DNA of 64,000 nt, taken from positions 62,001 to 126,000 of the forward strand of contig NZ_LFXJ01000005.1 of NCBI RefSeq assembly GCF_001183605.1, given 5' to 3'. Origin of the DNA: Lysinibacillus xylanilyticus. GTDB lineage: Bacteria > Bacillota > Bacilli > Bacillales_A > Planococcaceae. Shown in pieces: positions 44,347-53,502 of the stretch. The position numbers and the translations under genes are program-made. The notes under the pieces were generated by a model, which worked only from the letters and a program-made list of their open reading frames with translations, did no database searches and was not told the DNA's origin. The first letter of the stretch is position 1; the number at the start of each line of letters is the position of its first letter.

Positions 44347-44859
44347 TTAAGCAGGCATATCAGTCGGTGTTGGTTTTGCGTATCCTTCTTTATATGTGTT
44401 ATCAATTGTTTGACGAATTTCTTTCAGGCTCATACCATCTTTATGCATTTTTGCAGACTGTACAGCAATTTCTAGGCAAGTAAGACAACGAGTACCGTGA
44501 TCATCCCAGACGATTGTGCCATCTTCACGCTTTTCCTCAATAAAGCAGTTTAAATTGCTTTTATGGCCAGCTGATTCACCACATCCACAATAGCATGGCA
44601 TCCACTCTAGAATTTCTGTAGACTGTCCAGCAATTTGATACACTAATCGAATATCTTCTGATTTATTATCTAAAAACGAAGGTAAAACATCAGCAGATGC
44701 AGTTTCTTCCTGAATATCTCCAGAAGCATGTCCATGTTCTTCATGTGAAGCTTCTTTTTGCGCTGCATTCTGATTTTTTTCAACAGCCTGTTTATCTTCA
44801 CCACAAGCACTTAACACCAATAACGACAAAGCGAAAATAGATAGTAGTTTTTTCAACAA
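44347..44859 (-). CDS. PCYCGC-motif lipoprotein
   Basis: A 170-residue secreted lipoprotein. The signal peptide ends in the lipobox LVLSAC with lipidated Cys19. A His/Glu-rich linker (SHEEHGHASGD) follows, then the hallmark WMPCYCGCGESAGHK with three Cys and CFIEEK further on. A last Cys pair lies in RCLTCLEIAV. The PCYCGC family is uncharacterised; the Cys and His content suggests metal (copper or haem-related) or redox chemistry outside the membrane, which is inference. AGGAGGCGC precedes the ATG. A membrane-anchored thioredoxin-like gene lies two genes away (47443), a possible redox partner. Confidence 0.9.
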   Translation of the reverse strand: MLKKLLSIFALSLLVLSACGEDKQAVEKNQNAAQKEASHEEHGHASGDIQEETASADVLPSFLDNKSEDIRLVYQIAGQSTEILEWMPCYCGCGESAGHKSNLNCFIEEKREDGTIVWDDHGTRCLTCLEIAVQSAKMHKDGMSLKEIRQTIDNTYKEGYAKPTPTDMPA

Positions 44860-44936
44860 AAGCGCCTCCTACATGTTTACAATACTTCCATTATAACATC
44901 GTTCATTTAAACATTTACAGGAAGCGCAAGTGAAAA

Positions 44937-47258
44937 TTAATGAAATATATCTAATCCACGTGTTTTGTTCATTAAAAGTTCCATTTTCTCACTCAGTAAT
45001 TTTTTCAAGAAGAAACCAAATAGAATGAAAATGAGCCAGAAGAAAGATAAAAAGGCAAGATCAACCCAGACCTTTGACCAAATAATACCACCAACTGCCT
45101 CTCGCATCATTCCAATTGCATAAGTGAAAGGAAGAAATGGATTTATCATTTGGAAAAACTTTGGTAGTAATTCTACAGGATATGTGCCACCGGAACCAGC
45201 AATTTGCAGTACTAACATGACTATGGCTAAAGCTTTTCCAACATTTCCGAATACGGATACTAGCGTATAGACAACGGTAATGAACACTAAACTAATAAAT
45301 AGCCCAAATGGAATAAAGAAGTAAGGCGCACTAATTGATCCATCTAATAGAACAACATCTCCTATTGTAATAATGAGCGTTTGAATAAATGAAAAAGTTG
45401 CAAATGTTAATAAACGTCCAAAGTATATTTGGCGAATACTATATTGATTATTGTCGTGAATATCTACAGATAAAAGAGAAATTAATAATAAACAACCAAC
45501 CCAAACGGAAAGCACAGTGTAAAACGGTGTCATAGCTGTTCCGTAATTAGCAATTGGAAACATTCTATGTTCCTCAAGCTTAATAGGCTCCTCAAAGAAG
45601 TCTCGCTCAGCGTTAACGTCGTTTTTCAATAATTGAACGATTTCCGAAATATCAGCTTCACTTTCTAATTTTCTCAGCTTGTCTGCAAGAGCTTTAATTT
45701 TTGTACTTAAAGCAGGGAAATCTGATTGTACTGTACCAATTGTCTTATTAGCTGTTGCTAACATACTTTTAGCATTTGTTAAACGATCGGTTGCTTTAGG
45801 CAGTACACTTTTTACATTCGTCAGCATGGTTGATGCATTTGTTAACGTATTTTTAGCAGAAGACATAGTCGTATGAATTTGTGGCTCTAGGTTATCGTTA
45901 TAATGAGTAAGGAATTGATGAAGATTGTTAGAAGCATTTTGCGCAACATTTTGAACATCGGCAAGATCTTTTTTTATTGTCTCGACATCAATATTATTTA
46001 ACTGCTGTACTTTAGTTGAGGCGTCCGTTAATAAAGTATTTAGTTGATTTAGTGCTGTTAAAGAGCTTAAGGAATAATCGGTTAAACTAGGATTTGCCTG
46101 TAAATCTCCACGTATAGCTTCAAGTTGTTCAATAATTTTATTATTTGCTAGCAACGACTTAACATCTTCAGAAGTGCTTTGCTGCAGCGCCGTCAGGATG
46201 TTTTGCACTTTGTTTTCAAGCTGTTTACGTGTCGAAGCATCAGCTTGTGTTAATTTTTGAAGAGCTTCAAGTGTTTGGATGCTAGAGTTTACTTTATCAC
46301 GGGATGCATCCAGTTGATTTTTAATCGTATCCTTTATTTGTGCAAGGGTAGCTGAATCCACATTAGCATTTTGTATTTTTCCTATTATATCTGTAAATCG
46401 TTGTGCAATATTTTGTACAGTTTCTAGATCTTTTTTTATGATAGGGGACAACTCGTTGAACAATGTATCAGCTTCATTAATTAATTTTAAGCCTGAGTTG
46501 ATAGTTGTTAGACCATCATTTGTTAATTTTTCAACTTCAGGAACTTGGGTAATCGTATGGTTCAGTAAAGTCTCAGCTTCTTTGCCACCTTTAGCGGTTT
46601 TTGCTAAAAACGTTCCGATATCTGGGAGATTATGTTCGATTGTAAAAATGTAATTTTCGAATTTCTTAAAATCTGGAATTTCCTTTTCCATCTCAACACC
46701 GACAGTATTAAAAATAGAAAAAAGTGTTCCGCTGACAGTTGAGATAAACTCACTAGAAACTTGTTGCGTCAGTCCGCTTGCACCTTTACTTGTAATTTTG
46801 GGTGCGATAGGATTTATTTTTTCATTTACATAATAATCGATATGCGCTTTAGTAGGCACATTTGATAGTATGGAGGTCAGTTTTTGAGAAAAATCACTAG
46901 GGACAACAATAACCGCAAAATAGTTACCGTTTTTTAAATTATCGATGGCTTGTTCATGAGAGGTAAATTCCCAAGTAAAGTTTTGATTGGTACTTAAATT
47001 GTCTACTACCTCGTTACCGACATTAATATCTTCTCCTCTAACATTAGCTCCTGTGTCTTCATTGACAATAGCAATTTTCATGTTGGCTGTATGCGCATAA
47101 GGATCCATAGAGGCATAAATATTGAGCCACGCATAAAGAGAAGGTAAAAAAATAAGCCCACCAATAATGACAGCAACTACCCAGTTTGTTAAGATATTAT
47201 GGATATCACTTTTATAAATTTGAAAAATATTTCGGATAGTGTGTTTAATATTAATCAC
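44937..47258 (-). CDS. YhgE/Pip-domain membrane protein
   Basis: A large membrane protein of about 773 residues of the YhgE/Pip family (phage infection protein-like, ABC-2-type membrane fold). An N-terminal TM (about 24-45, VVAVIIGGLIFLPSLYAWLN) and the family block MKIAIVNEDTGANVRGEDIN are followed by about 450 external residues rich in heptads and LTNASTML/LTNVKSVLP repeats. Five C-terminal TM helices include TYPVELLPKFFQMINPFLPF. Related proteins are linked to phage adsorption or to type VII-like secretion as scaffold, but the role here is unknown. The start is uncertain: no ATG fits; GTG 47258 gives MINIKHTIRNIFQIYK, TTG 47297 is an alternative without a ribosome site. Confidence 0.88.
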   Translation of the reverse strand: MINIKHTIRNIFQIYKSDIHNILTNWVVAVIIGGLIFLPSLYAWLNIYASMDPYAHTANMKIAIVNEDTGANVRGEDINVGNEVVDNLSTNQNFTWEFTSHEQAIDNLKNGNYFAVIVVPSDFSQKLTSILSNVPTKAHIDYYVNEKINPIAPKITSKGASGLTQQVSSEFISTVSGTLFSIFNTVGVEMEKEIPDFKKFENYIFTIEHNLPDIGTFLAKTAKGGKEAETLLNHTITQVPEVEKLTNDGLTTINSGLKLINEADTLFNELSPIIKKDLETVQNIAQRFTDIIGKIQNANVDSATLAQIKDTIKNQLDASRDKVNSSIQTLEALQKLTQADASTRKQLENKVQNILTALQQSTSEDVKSLLANNKIIEQLEAIRGDLQANPSLTDYSLSSLTALNQLNTLLTDASTKVQQLNNIDVETIKKDLADVQNVAQNASNNLHQFLTHYNDNLEPQIHTTMSSAKNTLTNASTMLTNVKSVLPKATDRLTNAKSMLATANKTIGTVQSDFPALSTKIKALADKLRKLESEADISEIVQLLKNDVNAERDFFEEPIKLEEHRMFPIANYGTAMTPFYTVLSVWVGCLLLISLLSVDIHDNNQYSIRQIYFGRLLTFATFSFIQTLIITIGDVVLLDGSISAPYFFIPFGLFISLVFITVVYTLVSVFGNVGKALAIVMLVLQIAGSGGTYPVELLPKFFQMINPFLPFTYAIGMMREAVGGIIWSKVWVDLAFLSFFWLIFILFGFFLKKLLSEKMELLMNKTRGLDIFH

Positions 47259-47442
47259 TCCACATTCGTATTGAGCATTATATATGTATGTTCCCAAAAT
47301 TGGGTCGAAATTATGTTTGAATTATGGAAAAACTTAATTTTAAAGACTAATTAGTTTACTAGGTTTTAAAAACGATTTATAATCAATCGCGAATACACTA
47401 AAACTAGGGTTTTTTGGTGTAAAAAAGGAGGAACACATTCTA

Positions 47443-47922
47443 GTGAAAAAACTACTTATTATTGGCTCAGTTATTGTTTTGTTATTTGTGGCAATTATTG
47501 TGCTTACGAATGTCTCGAACAAAAGTAAATTATCAAGTGCAAGTAATCCTTATGGCGACAAAGAACTGAAACAAGAAACAATTGATCAATTAGATGACAA
47601 AAATTATCAAAACATTATGTTGCCCGACGAACTTGAAAAAAAATTAGCGGCCGGTGAAGATGTAAATGCTTATTTCTTCAGTCCAGTATGTGTGCACTGT
47701 AAGGCTTTTACACCTAAGTTAATGCCAATTGCTAAGGAGCTTGGTGTTGATGTTGCCCAAATAAATGTTTATGAATACGAAGATTTATGGAGTAAATACA
47801 ATATTGAAGCGACTCCAACTTTTATTCGCTTTGAAGGTGGTAAAGAGGTTCAACGTTTTGTAGGTGCTTTATCAGAGGAAGATTTACGTACATTTTTAAA
47901 TAAAGAAGTATTAAAAAAATAA
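47443..47922 (+). CDS. Membrane-anchored thioredoxin-like protein
   Basis: A 159-residue protein with an N-terminal uncleaved TM anchor (about 4-22) and an external thioredoxin fold. The active-site motif is CVHC in YFFSPVCVHCKAFTPKL (about residues 84-87), and the cis-Pro loop is EATPTFIRFEGG. CxxC with VH is not the classical CGPC, fitting extracytoplasmic thiol-disulfide exchange proteins. GTG start at 47443 after AAAGGAGGAAC. Monocistronic, divergent from the YhgE-type gene. Cytochrome c maturation, disulfide reduction and PCYCGC-lipoprotein reduction are all possible. Confidence 0.88.
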   Translation: MKKLLIIGSVIVLLFVAIIVLTNVSNKSKLSSASNPYGDKELKQETIDQLDDKNYQNIMLPDELEKKLAAGEDVNAYFFSPVCVHCKAFTPKLMPIAKELGVDVAQINVYEYEDLWSKYNIEATPTFIRFEGGKEVQRFVGALSEEDLRTFLNKEVLKK

Positions 47923-47930
47923 GTCAAGCT

Positions 47931-47969
47931 GAGACTGTATCAAAAGTTATTTTTGATCAGTCTTTTTTT
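47931..47969 (+). terminator. Terminator of the thioredoxin-like gene
   Basis: AGACTG(T)ATCAAAA pairs with TTTTTGATCAGTCT and is followed by a T run. Confidence 0.9.
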
Positions 47970-47990
47970 GTTGGCCTAAAGCCTCCGACG

Positions 47991-48012
47991 AAATTATGCA
48001 GAGCCATAATTA
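47991..48012. repeat. Isolated type C palindrome
   Basis: AATTATG/CATAATT (47992-47998 with 48005-48011) preceded by GCCTCCGACG and followed by TAATTTTT, as at other C copies. It lies about 55 bp before the TPR gene. Confidence 0.7.
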
Positions 48013-48067
48013 ATTTTTGTAGTGTATACTAAATATACTGAAGAGTTGTACATTGGAGGAATATTGA

Positions 48068-48769
48068 ATGACGATGGATGATTATTTTTATAATGGCGAG
48101 CTAATGAAGTGCTATGAGGAGGCTAAGCAAGTAACAAATGAAAATGAGAAAGCGTTAGCTGATAAATATATAAAATTACTAGAAGAGTATGATTTTGCTA
48201 ACTATCCAAAAGCAACGCTGTCTGTGGAAACCCAACATGGAGAACGAGCAGATGAAAGCTATCCTGAATCGGATGCCGTTGTCGAGATTCGTGCGATAAA
48301 AGATGAAACAGAGTTTTCAAAGCGAATTAAAGAACTAGAGGATGTAGCGGCAATAGGTACTCCAAATGAAAAGGCTCATTCATTTTTTACACAGGGTGAA
48401 CTTTTTTTGTATGCACATCATTACAATGAGAGTGTCCATTGTTTTAGACAAGCAGTAAAAGAAAACCCTAACAAGGCATTATATTGGGGCATCACAGGTC
48501 AAACGATGCATCGCTTTGGGTGGATGCCATTTGATGCACTTGGCTACTTAGAGCAAGCTATTAACTTAGATCCCAAAAATGCCCGCTGGAAATGGAATAA
48601 AGCACTCGTTCTTATTCAATTAGCGAAGGATTTGCAGTTGGCACCGTTTATGGCAAATGCTGCGATAACATTAGAAGAGGCAATAGCTGATTGTGGCGAA
48701 CATCAGTGTTCATTAAAAGATGCTATCCAAAATACAATAGATAATATGGATAGCTATGTATTTTCATAA
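48068..48769 (+). CDS. TPR-repeat protein
   Basis: A 233-residue soluble protein. The first 90 residues are acidic and helical. From about residue 100 there are tetratricopeptide-like repeats: AHSFFTQGELFLYAHHYNES, CFRQAVKENPNKALYWGITGQ, and YLEQAINLDPKNARWKWNKA. A C-terminal DNMDSYVFS ends it. TPR proteins scaffold protein interactions; no partner is indicated. GGAGGAATATTGA precedes the ATG. The stop codon is immediately followed by AAGGATGTTAGCC, the 5' end of a composite repeat. Confidence 0.85.
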   Translation: MTMDDYFYNGELMKCYEEAKQVTNENEKALADKYIKLLEEYDFANYPKATLSVETQHGERADESYPESDAVVEIRAIKDETEFSKRIKELEDVAAIGTPNEKAHSFFTQGELFLYAHHYNESVHCFRQAVKENPNKALYWGITGQTMHRFGWMPFDALGYLEQAINLDPKNARWKWNKALVLIQLAKDLQLAPFMANAAITLEEAIADCGEHQCSLKDAIQNTIDNMDSYVFS

Positions 48770-49141
48770 AGGATGTTAGCCTAAAATCATCGAACGGCTA
48801 ACCGACCTGCATCATGTTGTTGCTGGCGCTACGCTTTCGCACAGAGAAAACCATGTTGTTGCTGGCGCTACGCTTTCGCACAGACAAAACCAAGTTGTTG
48901 CTGCCGCTACGCTTTCGCACAGACAAAACCAAGTTGTTGCTGCCGCTACGCTTTCGCACAGACAAAACCAAGTTGTTGCTGCCGCTACGCTTTCGCACAG
49001 AGAAAACCATGTTGTTGCTGGCGCTACGCTTTCGCACAGAGAAAAACCATGTTGTTGCTGCCGCTACGCTTTCGCACAAAAAACATTTGTAGGACTAGGC
49101 ACAAAGCCGATTCAAGACGTAATTATGCCGAGGAGTAATTG
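48768..49141 (+). repeat. Longest composite repeat: seven A units of 39 bp, with D-like head and C tail
   Basis: Head: GTTAGCC/GGCTAAC hairpin (48775-48804). Body: units GTTGTTGCTGSCGCTACGC then TTTCGCACAGASAAAACCA starting at 48816, 48855, 48894, 48933, 48972, 49011 and 49051 (period 39, last step 40). Tail: CCGATTCAAGACG then a C palindrome (49120-49141). Since 39 is divisible by three and the unit lacks stops in some frames on both strands, open frames of about 92 codons exist on both strands; these are by-products of the repeat, not supported genes. Confidence 0.9.
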
Positions 49142-49211
49142 ATTAGATGTTTCAATAAGTTGAGGCATCTTTTTTTGTGCCGAAATTTGACCTGGGGAAT
49201 GATAGTTAAAA

Positions 49212-49313
49212 GTATCACGTCCTATGATAATGCCTCTAGACAAACTCCTGTTGTTGCTGCCGCTACGCTTTCGCACAGACAAACTCCTGTTGTTGCTGTC
49301 GCTACGCTAACGA
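49212..49313 (+). repeat. Second short A-module pair with a D-like hairpin
   Basis: TATCAC-GTCCT-ATGATA (D-type hairpin with the same GTCCT loop) then two A units starting at 49250 and 49289 (period 39), the last degraded. The remaining 250 bp to the next gene carry only AT-rich promoter-type sequence. Confidence 0.8.
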
Positions 49314-49563
49314 ACCCGTTTTTTGTAATTTATCCCTAATTCTATTCGGTTTTGAGTTTTGATTGAAAAGTAGATATTTCGTGGTAATTTTATAGTATAA
49401 TTATTCCATAATTTCTTCATTTATTGAGAATACAGGGATTATTCGGGGAATTTCGCTATATTTCTAGAACTACAAGCTGTATGAAATCAGCTTTAGATTT
49501 TGTAATAAATAGACTGAATCAACACATCTGTGATAATTTTTTCAGTTTAAGGATGGGAGATAA

Positions 49564-51741
49564 ATGTGGAAATTTAATGAGGATTTTTCATTTGTAAGGC
49601 ACGGCTTTCGATTCATCCTATTCTCTATGATTTTCTTAATCGTAATTGGATTAGGTAGTTATAAATTTTATGAAATATTTGGTGAGAACAACTATGTAGC
49701 GATTCATTTAATGATGGGAATTCTTATTATTGTGGTGACGATGTCTATTTCGATTCAGTCATGGTTAATATCACCTTATATTTTATCTAATAGATTTCTC
49801 TATGTTGGGGCATTGTTTTTAACTATTAGCTTCATAGAAATAGCACATACACTCACCTATAAAGGAATGCCGTTTTTCATTACTGAAAGTACACCGTATG
49901 TGGCAACTTGGTTTTATATGCTTAGTCGGTTACTATTATCGATCGGTTTTCTTTCCATGTTTTTTATCAAAGAGAAGGGAATCAAATTAATTTATCGCTG
50001 GCTTATTTATAGTTTGCCATTTGTAATAATCATTGGTTGTTTTAGTGTTCTCTATGCCCAATCGCCTATATTGCCACCTCTTATGATAGAAGGTGAAGGT
50101 CCTACTGTTTTAAAAAATACTTTACAATATACAGCTGTAGCGCTTCAAATGGTGATTATGGTTCTATTGCTTAAAAATTTTAAAAAAGCACCTAAAATTA
50201 TATTTTTATTATTATGTAGTTCGATTTATTTAATAATGAGTGATTTTCTTTATACAATGTATCAAGATGTTTATGATATTAAAAACTTCGTAGGACATAC
50301 GTTTGAGTTAGGTGCATTTTATCTTTTATTTAGAGCTATGTATTATTCATCTATCGAAAAACCATTTAAGCAGCTAGTTGATACACAAGAGCATTTAGAA
50401 AAATCTCGTGAAAAGATGCATTATATGGCATATCATAATGAGATTACGAATTTACCAAATGAACGTTTTTTGATGGAATCATTAAAAAAAGATTTATACA
50501 TATCTAATTCACAAAAGGCAATTCTTGCTATCGGTATAGAAAGAATTGCAGCTATTAAAGCGTCTTTAGGTAGTACATATGCAGACCAAATGATAAGTCT
50601 AATTGCGCAAAGGTTGAAAAATGTTTTACCAGAGAAGTATTTACTTTGCTTGCTGAGAGAAGATTATTTTGTCGTTTATATTGATGAGGTGAATAATACC
50701 CATCAATTGGAGCTGCTTAGTCAACAGCTCCAATTTGTTATGGAAGAATCATTCCAAATACAACATTTTTCTCTCAATAGTCAATTAAATATTGGTATTG
50801 CATTATTTCCAACAGATTCAAATAGGGAAGAAGAACTTATTAGATTTGCACTCTATGCTATGCATGAAGCACAGAAAACGCCAATTCGTATCCGGTTTTA
50901 TGAGTCCTCAATATCTAATGAAATGACAGAACGACTTTTATTAGAAAATGATCTACATGATGCATTAGCTAATCAAGAGCTTTTTTTAGAATATCAACCG
51001 CAACTAGATTTATATACTGGACAAATTAAGTCAGTAGAGGCTTTAGTCAGATGGCAGCATCCAAAAAAGGGTTGGATTTCACCGGGAGTTTTCATTCCAA
51101 TTGCTGAGGAATCGGGATTAATTATTCCTATAGGACAATGGGTACTAGAAACAGCCTGTAAACAAGTAAAGAGTTGGGAAGCAGCCGGATTGCCGCCAAT
51201 TAAAGTAGCGGTCAATTTGTCATTAGGTCAACTTTTTCAGCAAAATTTAGTTGAATTAATACACAATGTTCTTGAGAAAACGCAATTAGAGCCAAAATAT
51301 TTGCAGCTAGAGATAACAGAAAGTATGACTATCAATATTGATCATATGACGACGATCTTGCACAAATTGAAGGCACTTGGAGTTACAATCGCAGTAGATG
51401 ATTTTGGGACGGGCTATTCGTCATTATCTTATTTAAAGGATTTCCCTATAGATTGTTTAAAAATTGATCGGTCTTTCGTTCAGAAAATACAATCGAACTC
51501 TACAGATAAAGCATTAGTTGGCATGATTCTCTCTATGGCAAAGCATCTACAGTTAAAGGTAGTTGCAGAAGGGATAGAAGAGATAGAACAGCTATCATAT
51601 CTAATAGACAGCGAATGTGATACTGTACAGGGCTTCTTATTCAGCAAACCTGTACCTCCACATATATTACAAGAGAACTACCAAACGCTTCACAATAATG
51701 CAAAGTCTATCTTAGAATCAATCACTACTTCTGAAGTATAA
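49564..51741 (+). CDS. Membrane c-di-GMP phosphodiesterase (MASE3-like sensor, degenerate GGDEF, EAL)
   Basis: A 725-residue protein. Seven or eight TM helices (about 15-265) resemble the MASE3 sensor domain. A GGDEF domain (about 290-455) begins NEITNLPNERFL but has LREDYFVVY where the GGDEF signature belongs, so it cannot be a cyclase. A complete EAL domain (about 465-710) has EALVRWQHP, a catalytic NLS, ITESMT, DDFGTGYSSLSYLKDFPIDC and EGIE. It should hydrolyse c-di-GMP to pGpG, with the degenerate GGDEF as a regulatory domain; the membrane signal is unknown. ATGGGAGATAA precedes the ATG. Monocistronic. Confidence 0.93.
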   Translation: MWKFNEDFSFVRHGFRFILFSMIFLIVIGLGSYKFYEIFGENNYVAIHLMMGILIIVVTMSISIQSWLISPYILSNRFLYVGALFLTISFIEIAHTLTYKGMPFFITESTPYVATWFYMLSRLLLSIGFLSMFFIKEKGIKLIYRWLIYSLPFVIIIGCFSVLYAQSPILPPLMIEGEGPTVLKNTLQYTAVALQMVIMVLLLKNFKKAPKIIFLLLCSSIYLIMSDFLYTMYQDVYDIKNFVGHTFELGAFYLLFRAMYYSSIEKPFKQLVDTQEHLEKSREKMHYMAYHNEITNLPNERFLMESLKKDLYISNSQKAILAIGIERIAAIKASLGSTYADQMISLIAQRLKNVLPEKYLLCLLREDYFVVYIDEVNNTHQLELLSQQLQFVMEESFQIQHFSLNSQLNIGIALFPTDSNREEELIRFALYAMHEAQKTPIRIRFYESSISNEMTERLLLENDLHDALANQELFLEYQPQLDLYTGQIKSVEALVRWQHPKKGWISPGVFIPIAEESGLIIPIGQWVLETACKQVKSWEAAGLPPIKVAVNLSLGQLFQQNLVELIHNVLEKTQLEPKYLQLEITESMTINIDHMTTILHKLKALGVTIAVDDFGTGYSSLSYLKDFPIDCLKIDRSFVQKIQSNSTDKALVGMILSMAKHLQLKVVAEGIEEIEQLSYLIDSECDTVQGFLFSKPVPPHILQENYQTLHNNAKSILESITTSEV

Positions 51742-51750
51742 CGTGTTCAT

Positions 51751-51790
51751 AAAACATCCTTGTTTCATCTTATGACGAGGATGTTTTTTT
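51751..51790 (+). terminator. Terminator of the EAL gene
   Basis: AAAACATCCT/AGGATGTTTT stem with an internal TGTTTCATCTTATGACG loop and T run. Confidence 0.9.
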
Positions 51791-51913
51791 GTTAGCTATG
51801 TAAATCTATGACAACCTGATTGTAGACCTAAACGTTAACCGTTTCTTTATATTCTGCAATCATGGTATGATAGTGAGAAAATGATTTGTAGAGAAAAAGG
51901 ACGGGTTTTTTTC

Positions 51914-52471
51914 ATGGCACAAGAAGTGGCAAATAAATTTATTGAAAATGTATGTAATCATTTAGTGCGCAATATGGATATTACAAAGGTTGAGGAGCAC
52001 TTTAAAGAGGCGTTAGAGATACAGCGTAAATCAGCTCAATCCCAAATCGATTTTTGGGATATGTTAATGATGAATATGCTGTATTTTACTGAAAATGAGC
52101 AAGTTTGGGAAAAAGAATTTTTGAAGATGCTCGAAAAGAAAGAGTGGTTAAAGACCACTGCACTAGAAGAAGAGCTATTGATGCATCAAATGCGAATTCG
52201 TCAGCAGGTCGCGGAACAAATGGATGCCGCTAAAGAATTGTTTCATAAGCAGTATGAGACAAACAATGTGACAGAGGAAGATATTGTTTACGATTATGCA
52301 TATAGTTCTGCTGGAAATTCAATGCGTATAGATTTATTAACGGTACTTGTTTCAACACCAGAGCAGTCAAAAGTACTATTTAACGCAGATCCGCAAGAAA
52401 CGATTCGCATAATTAACGGTTATATCGCTTATCACACTGATGGGCTTATTAATAAAACAAAATTAATATAG
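51914..52471 (+). CDS. Unrecognised soluble helical protein
   Basis: A 185-residue cytoplasmic, mostly alpha-helical protein, MAQEVANKFIENVCNHLVRN ..., rich in Glu, Met and Gln (LLMHQMRIRQQVAEQMDAAK). No TM segment, signal peptide or catalytic motif is visible. ATG 51914 is preferred, with AAAAGGACGG about 12 bases upstream; an in-frame ATG at 51881 gives an 11-residue extension. No partner is suggested: the gene stands alone with a type B-like repeat after it. I do not recognise the family and make no functional claim. Confidence 0.72.
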   Translation: MAQEVANKFIENVCNHLVRNMDITKVEEHFKEALEIQRKSAQSQIDFWDMLMMNMLYFTENEQVWEKEFLKMLEKKEWLKTTALEEELLMHQMRIRQQVAEQMDAAKELFHKQYETNNVTEEDIVYDYAYSSAGNSMRIDLLTVLVSTPEQSKVLFNADPQETIRIINGYIAYHTDGLINKTKLI

Positions 52472-52499
52472 TACCAAAAGTTTTATGCTATGTATATAA

Positions 52500-52648
52500 G
52501 TCGATTGAAGTGCCTTGGAGCTAGCCGATAGAGGAACGAAGGTTCGTAACCATCATGTGATTACGCGAAGATTTCGTACATAAAACATCGTGTTCCAAGC
52601 GTCATATCGTACGCACCAGGATAGCACCTAGGCGGAACAGAATTCAAT
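52500..52648 (+). repeat. Degenerate type B element with a D-like core
   Basis: Left end GTCGATTGAAGTGCCTTGGA, a D-like interior (GGAACGAAGGTTCG ... CATCATGTGATTACG ... AACATCGTGTTCC) and right end GGCGGAACAGAATTCAAT, then the common flank ATCGTTATGATAATAAG. Stems are partly lost. Confidence 0.75.
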
Positions 52649-52783
52649 CTATCGTTATGATAATAAGTTTATAGACTAAAAATAATGAAAGCTATTTATG
52701 ATAACGAAGCAATCCTGTTTTTGTCTAGATATTTTTTGCAGTATAATAAGGTGACACCAAGTTCACCTGAAAGGAATTTTATT

Positions 52784-53437
52784 ATGAATACACCATTTAC
52801 ATTTAAACATACACAACCAACAAATATGGACCCAAATAGAAAATATCCAGCAATTTTTTTATTGCATGGAATGGGTAGCAATGAAGATGATTTACCACAA
52901 TTAGTGCAGGACTTTAAAGAGCAATGTCATATCTTTAGTTTACGTGGACCTATTACGCAAAAGCCTGGATATGCTTTTTTCACAATCCAAGATATCGGTA
53001 AACCAGACCGTGAAGTTTTCGATAAAGTGTTAGTTGCTCTACAACGATTTGTGCTAGAGGCAATTGATGAATATCAAATTGATCCACATAAAGTGTACAT
53101 GCTTGGATTTAGTCAAGGAGCAGTTTTGGCACAGTCACTTGCTTTTGCAATGGGTAATTTAATTACAGGAATAGTAGCATTAAGTGGCTACACGCCGAAA
53201 TTCGTGACAGAGGAATATGCAATTCGCCCAATCAATCACTTACATGCATTTATTTCTCATGGTGATTATGATTATGTCATCCCGTCGCAATGGGGCGTTG
53301 AAAGTAAAGAAATATTTGAGCAATTTGGAGCTACTGTGACATTTAAACAGTATCCAGACGGTCACGGTGTTACACCGGAAAATTTACGTGATTTAACTGC
53401 ATTTTTAGCACAGGAATTACAAGATAATATTCAATGA
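52784..53437 (+). CDS. Carboxylesterase/phospholipase-type alpha/beta hydrolase
   Basis: A 217-residue esterase of the phospholipase/carboxylesterase (YpfH/dienelactone hydrolase-like) family. Oxyanion motif FLLHGMGSNEDDL (about 25-38), nucleophile Ser110 in MLGFSQGAV, Asp in HGDYDYVIP and His in YPDGHGV complete the triad. ATG 52784 is chosen because GAAAGGA lies eight bases upstream; the reading frame stays open upstream to 52685 without support. Substrate unknown; related enzymes hydrolyse short acyl esters. Convergent with proC over a shared terminator. Confidence 0.87.
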   Translation: MNTPFTFKHTQPTNMDPNRKYPAIFLLHGMGSNEDDLPQLVQDFKEQCHIFSLRGPITQKPGYAFFTIQDIGKPDREVFDKVLVALQRFVLEAIDEYQIDPHKVYMLGFSQGAVLAQSLAFAMGNLITGIVALSGYTPKFVTEEYAIRPINHLHAFISHGDYDYVIPSQWGVESKEIFEQFGATVTFKQYPDGHGVTPENLRDLTAFLAQELQDNIQ

Positions 53438-53443
53438 AATGAA

Positions 53444-53480
53444 AAGCCGAGACATGAATGATGTCTCGGCTTCATTTTTT
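53444..53480. terminator. Bidirectional terminator
   Basis: AAGCCGAGACAT/ATGTCTCGGCTT perfect stem across GAATG, followed by CATTTTTT. Confidence 0.94.
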
Positions 53481-53502
53481 ACTTTAGTAGATCAATCAAG
53501 CG

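Noticed and set aside
48816..49079. Possible CRISPR array
   Set aside because: Units are contiguous tandem copies of about 39 bp with no variable spacers, and no cas genes are present.
48798..49092. Open frames of about 92 codons on both strands with LLLPLRFRTDKT repeats
   Set aside because: They are created by the 39-bp repeat (a multiple of three) and have no ribosome site; similar short frames appear at every A array. Not genes.
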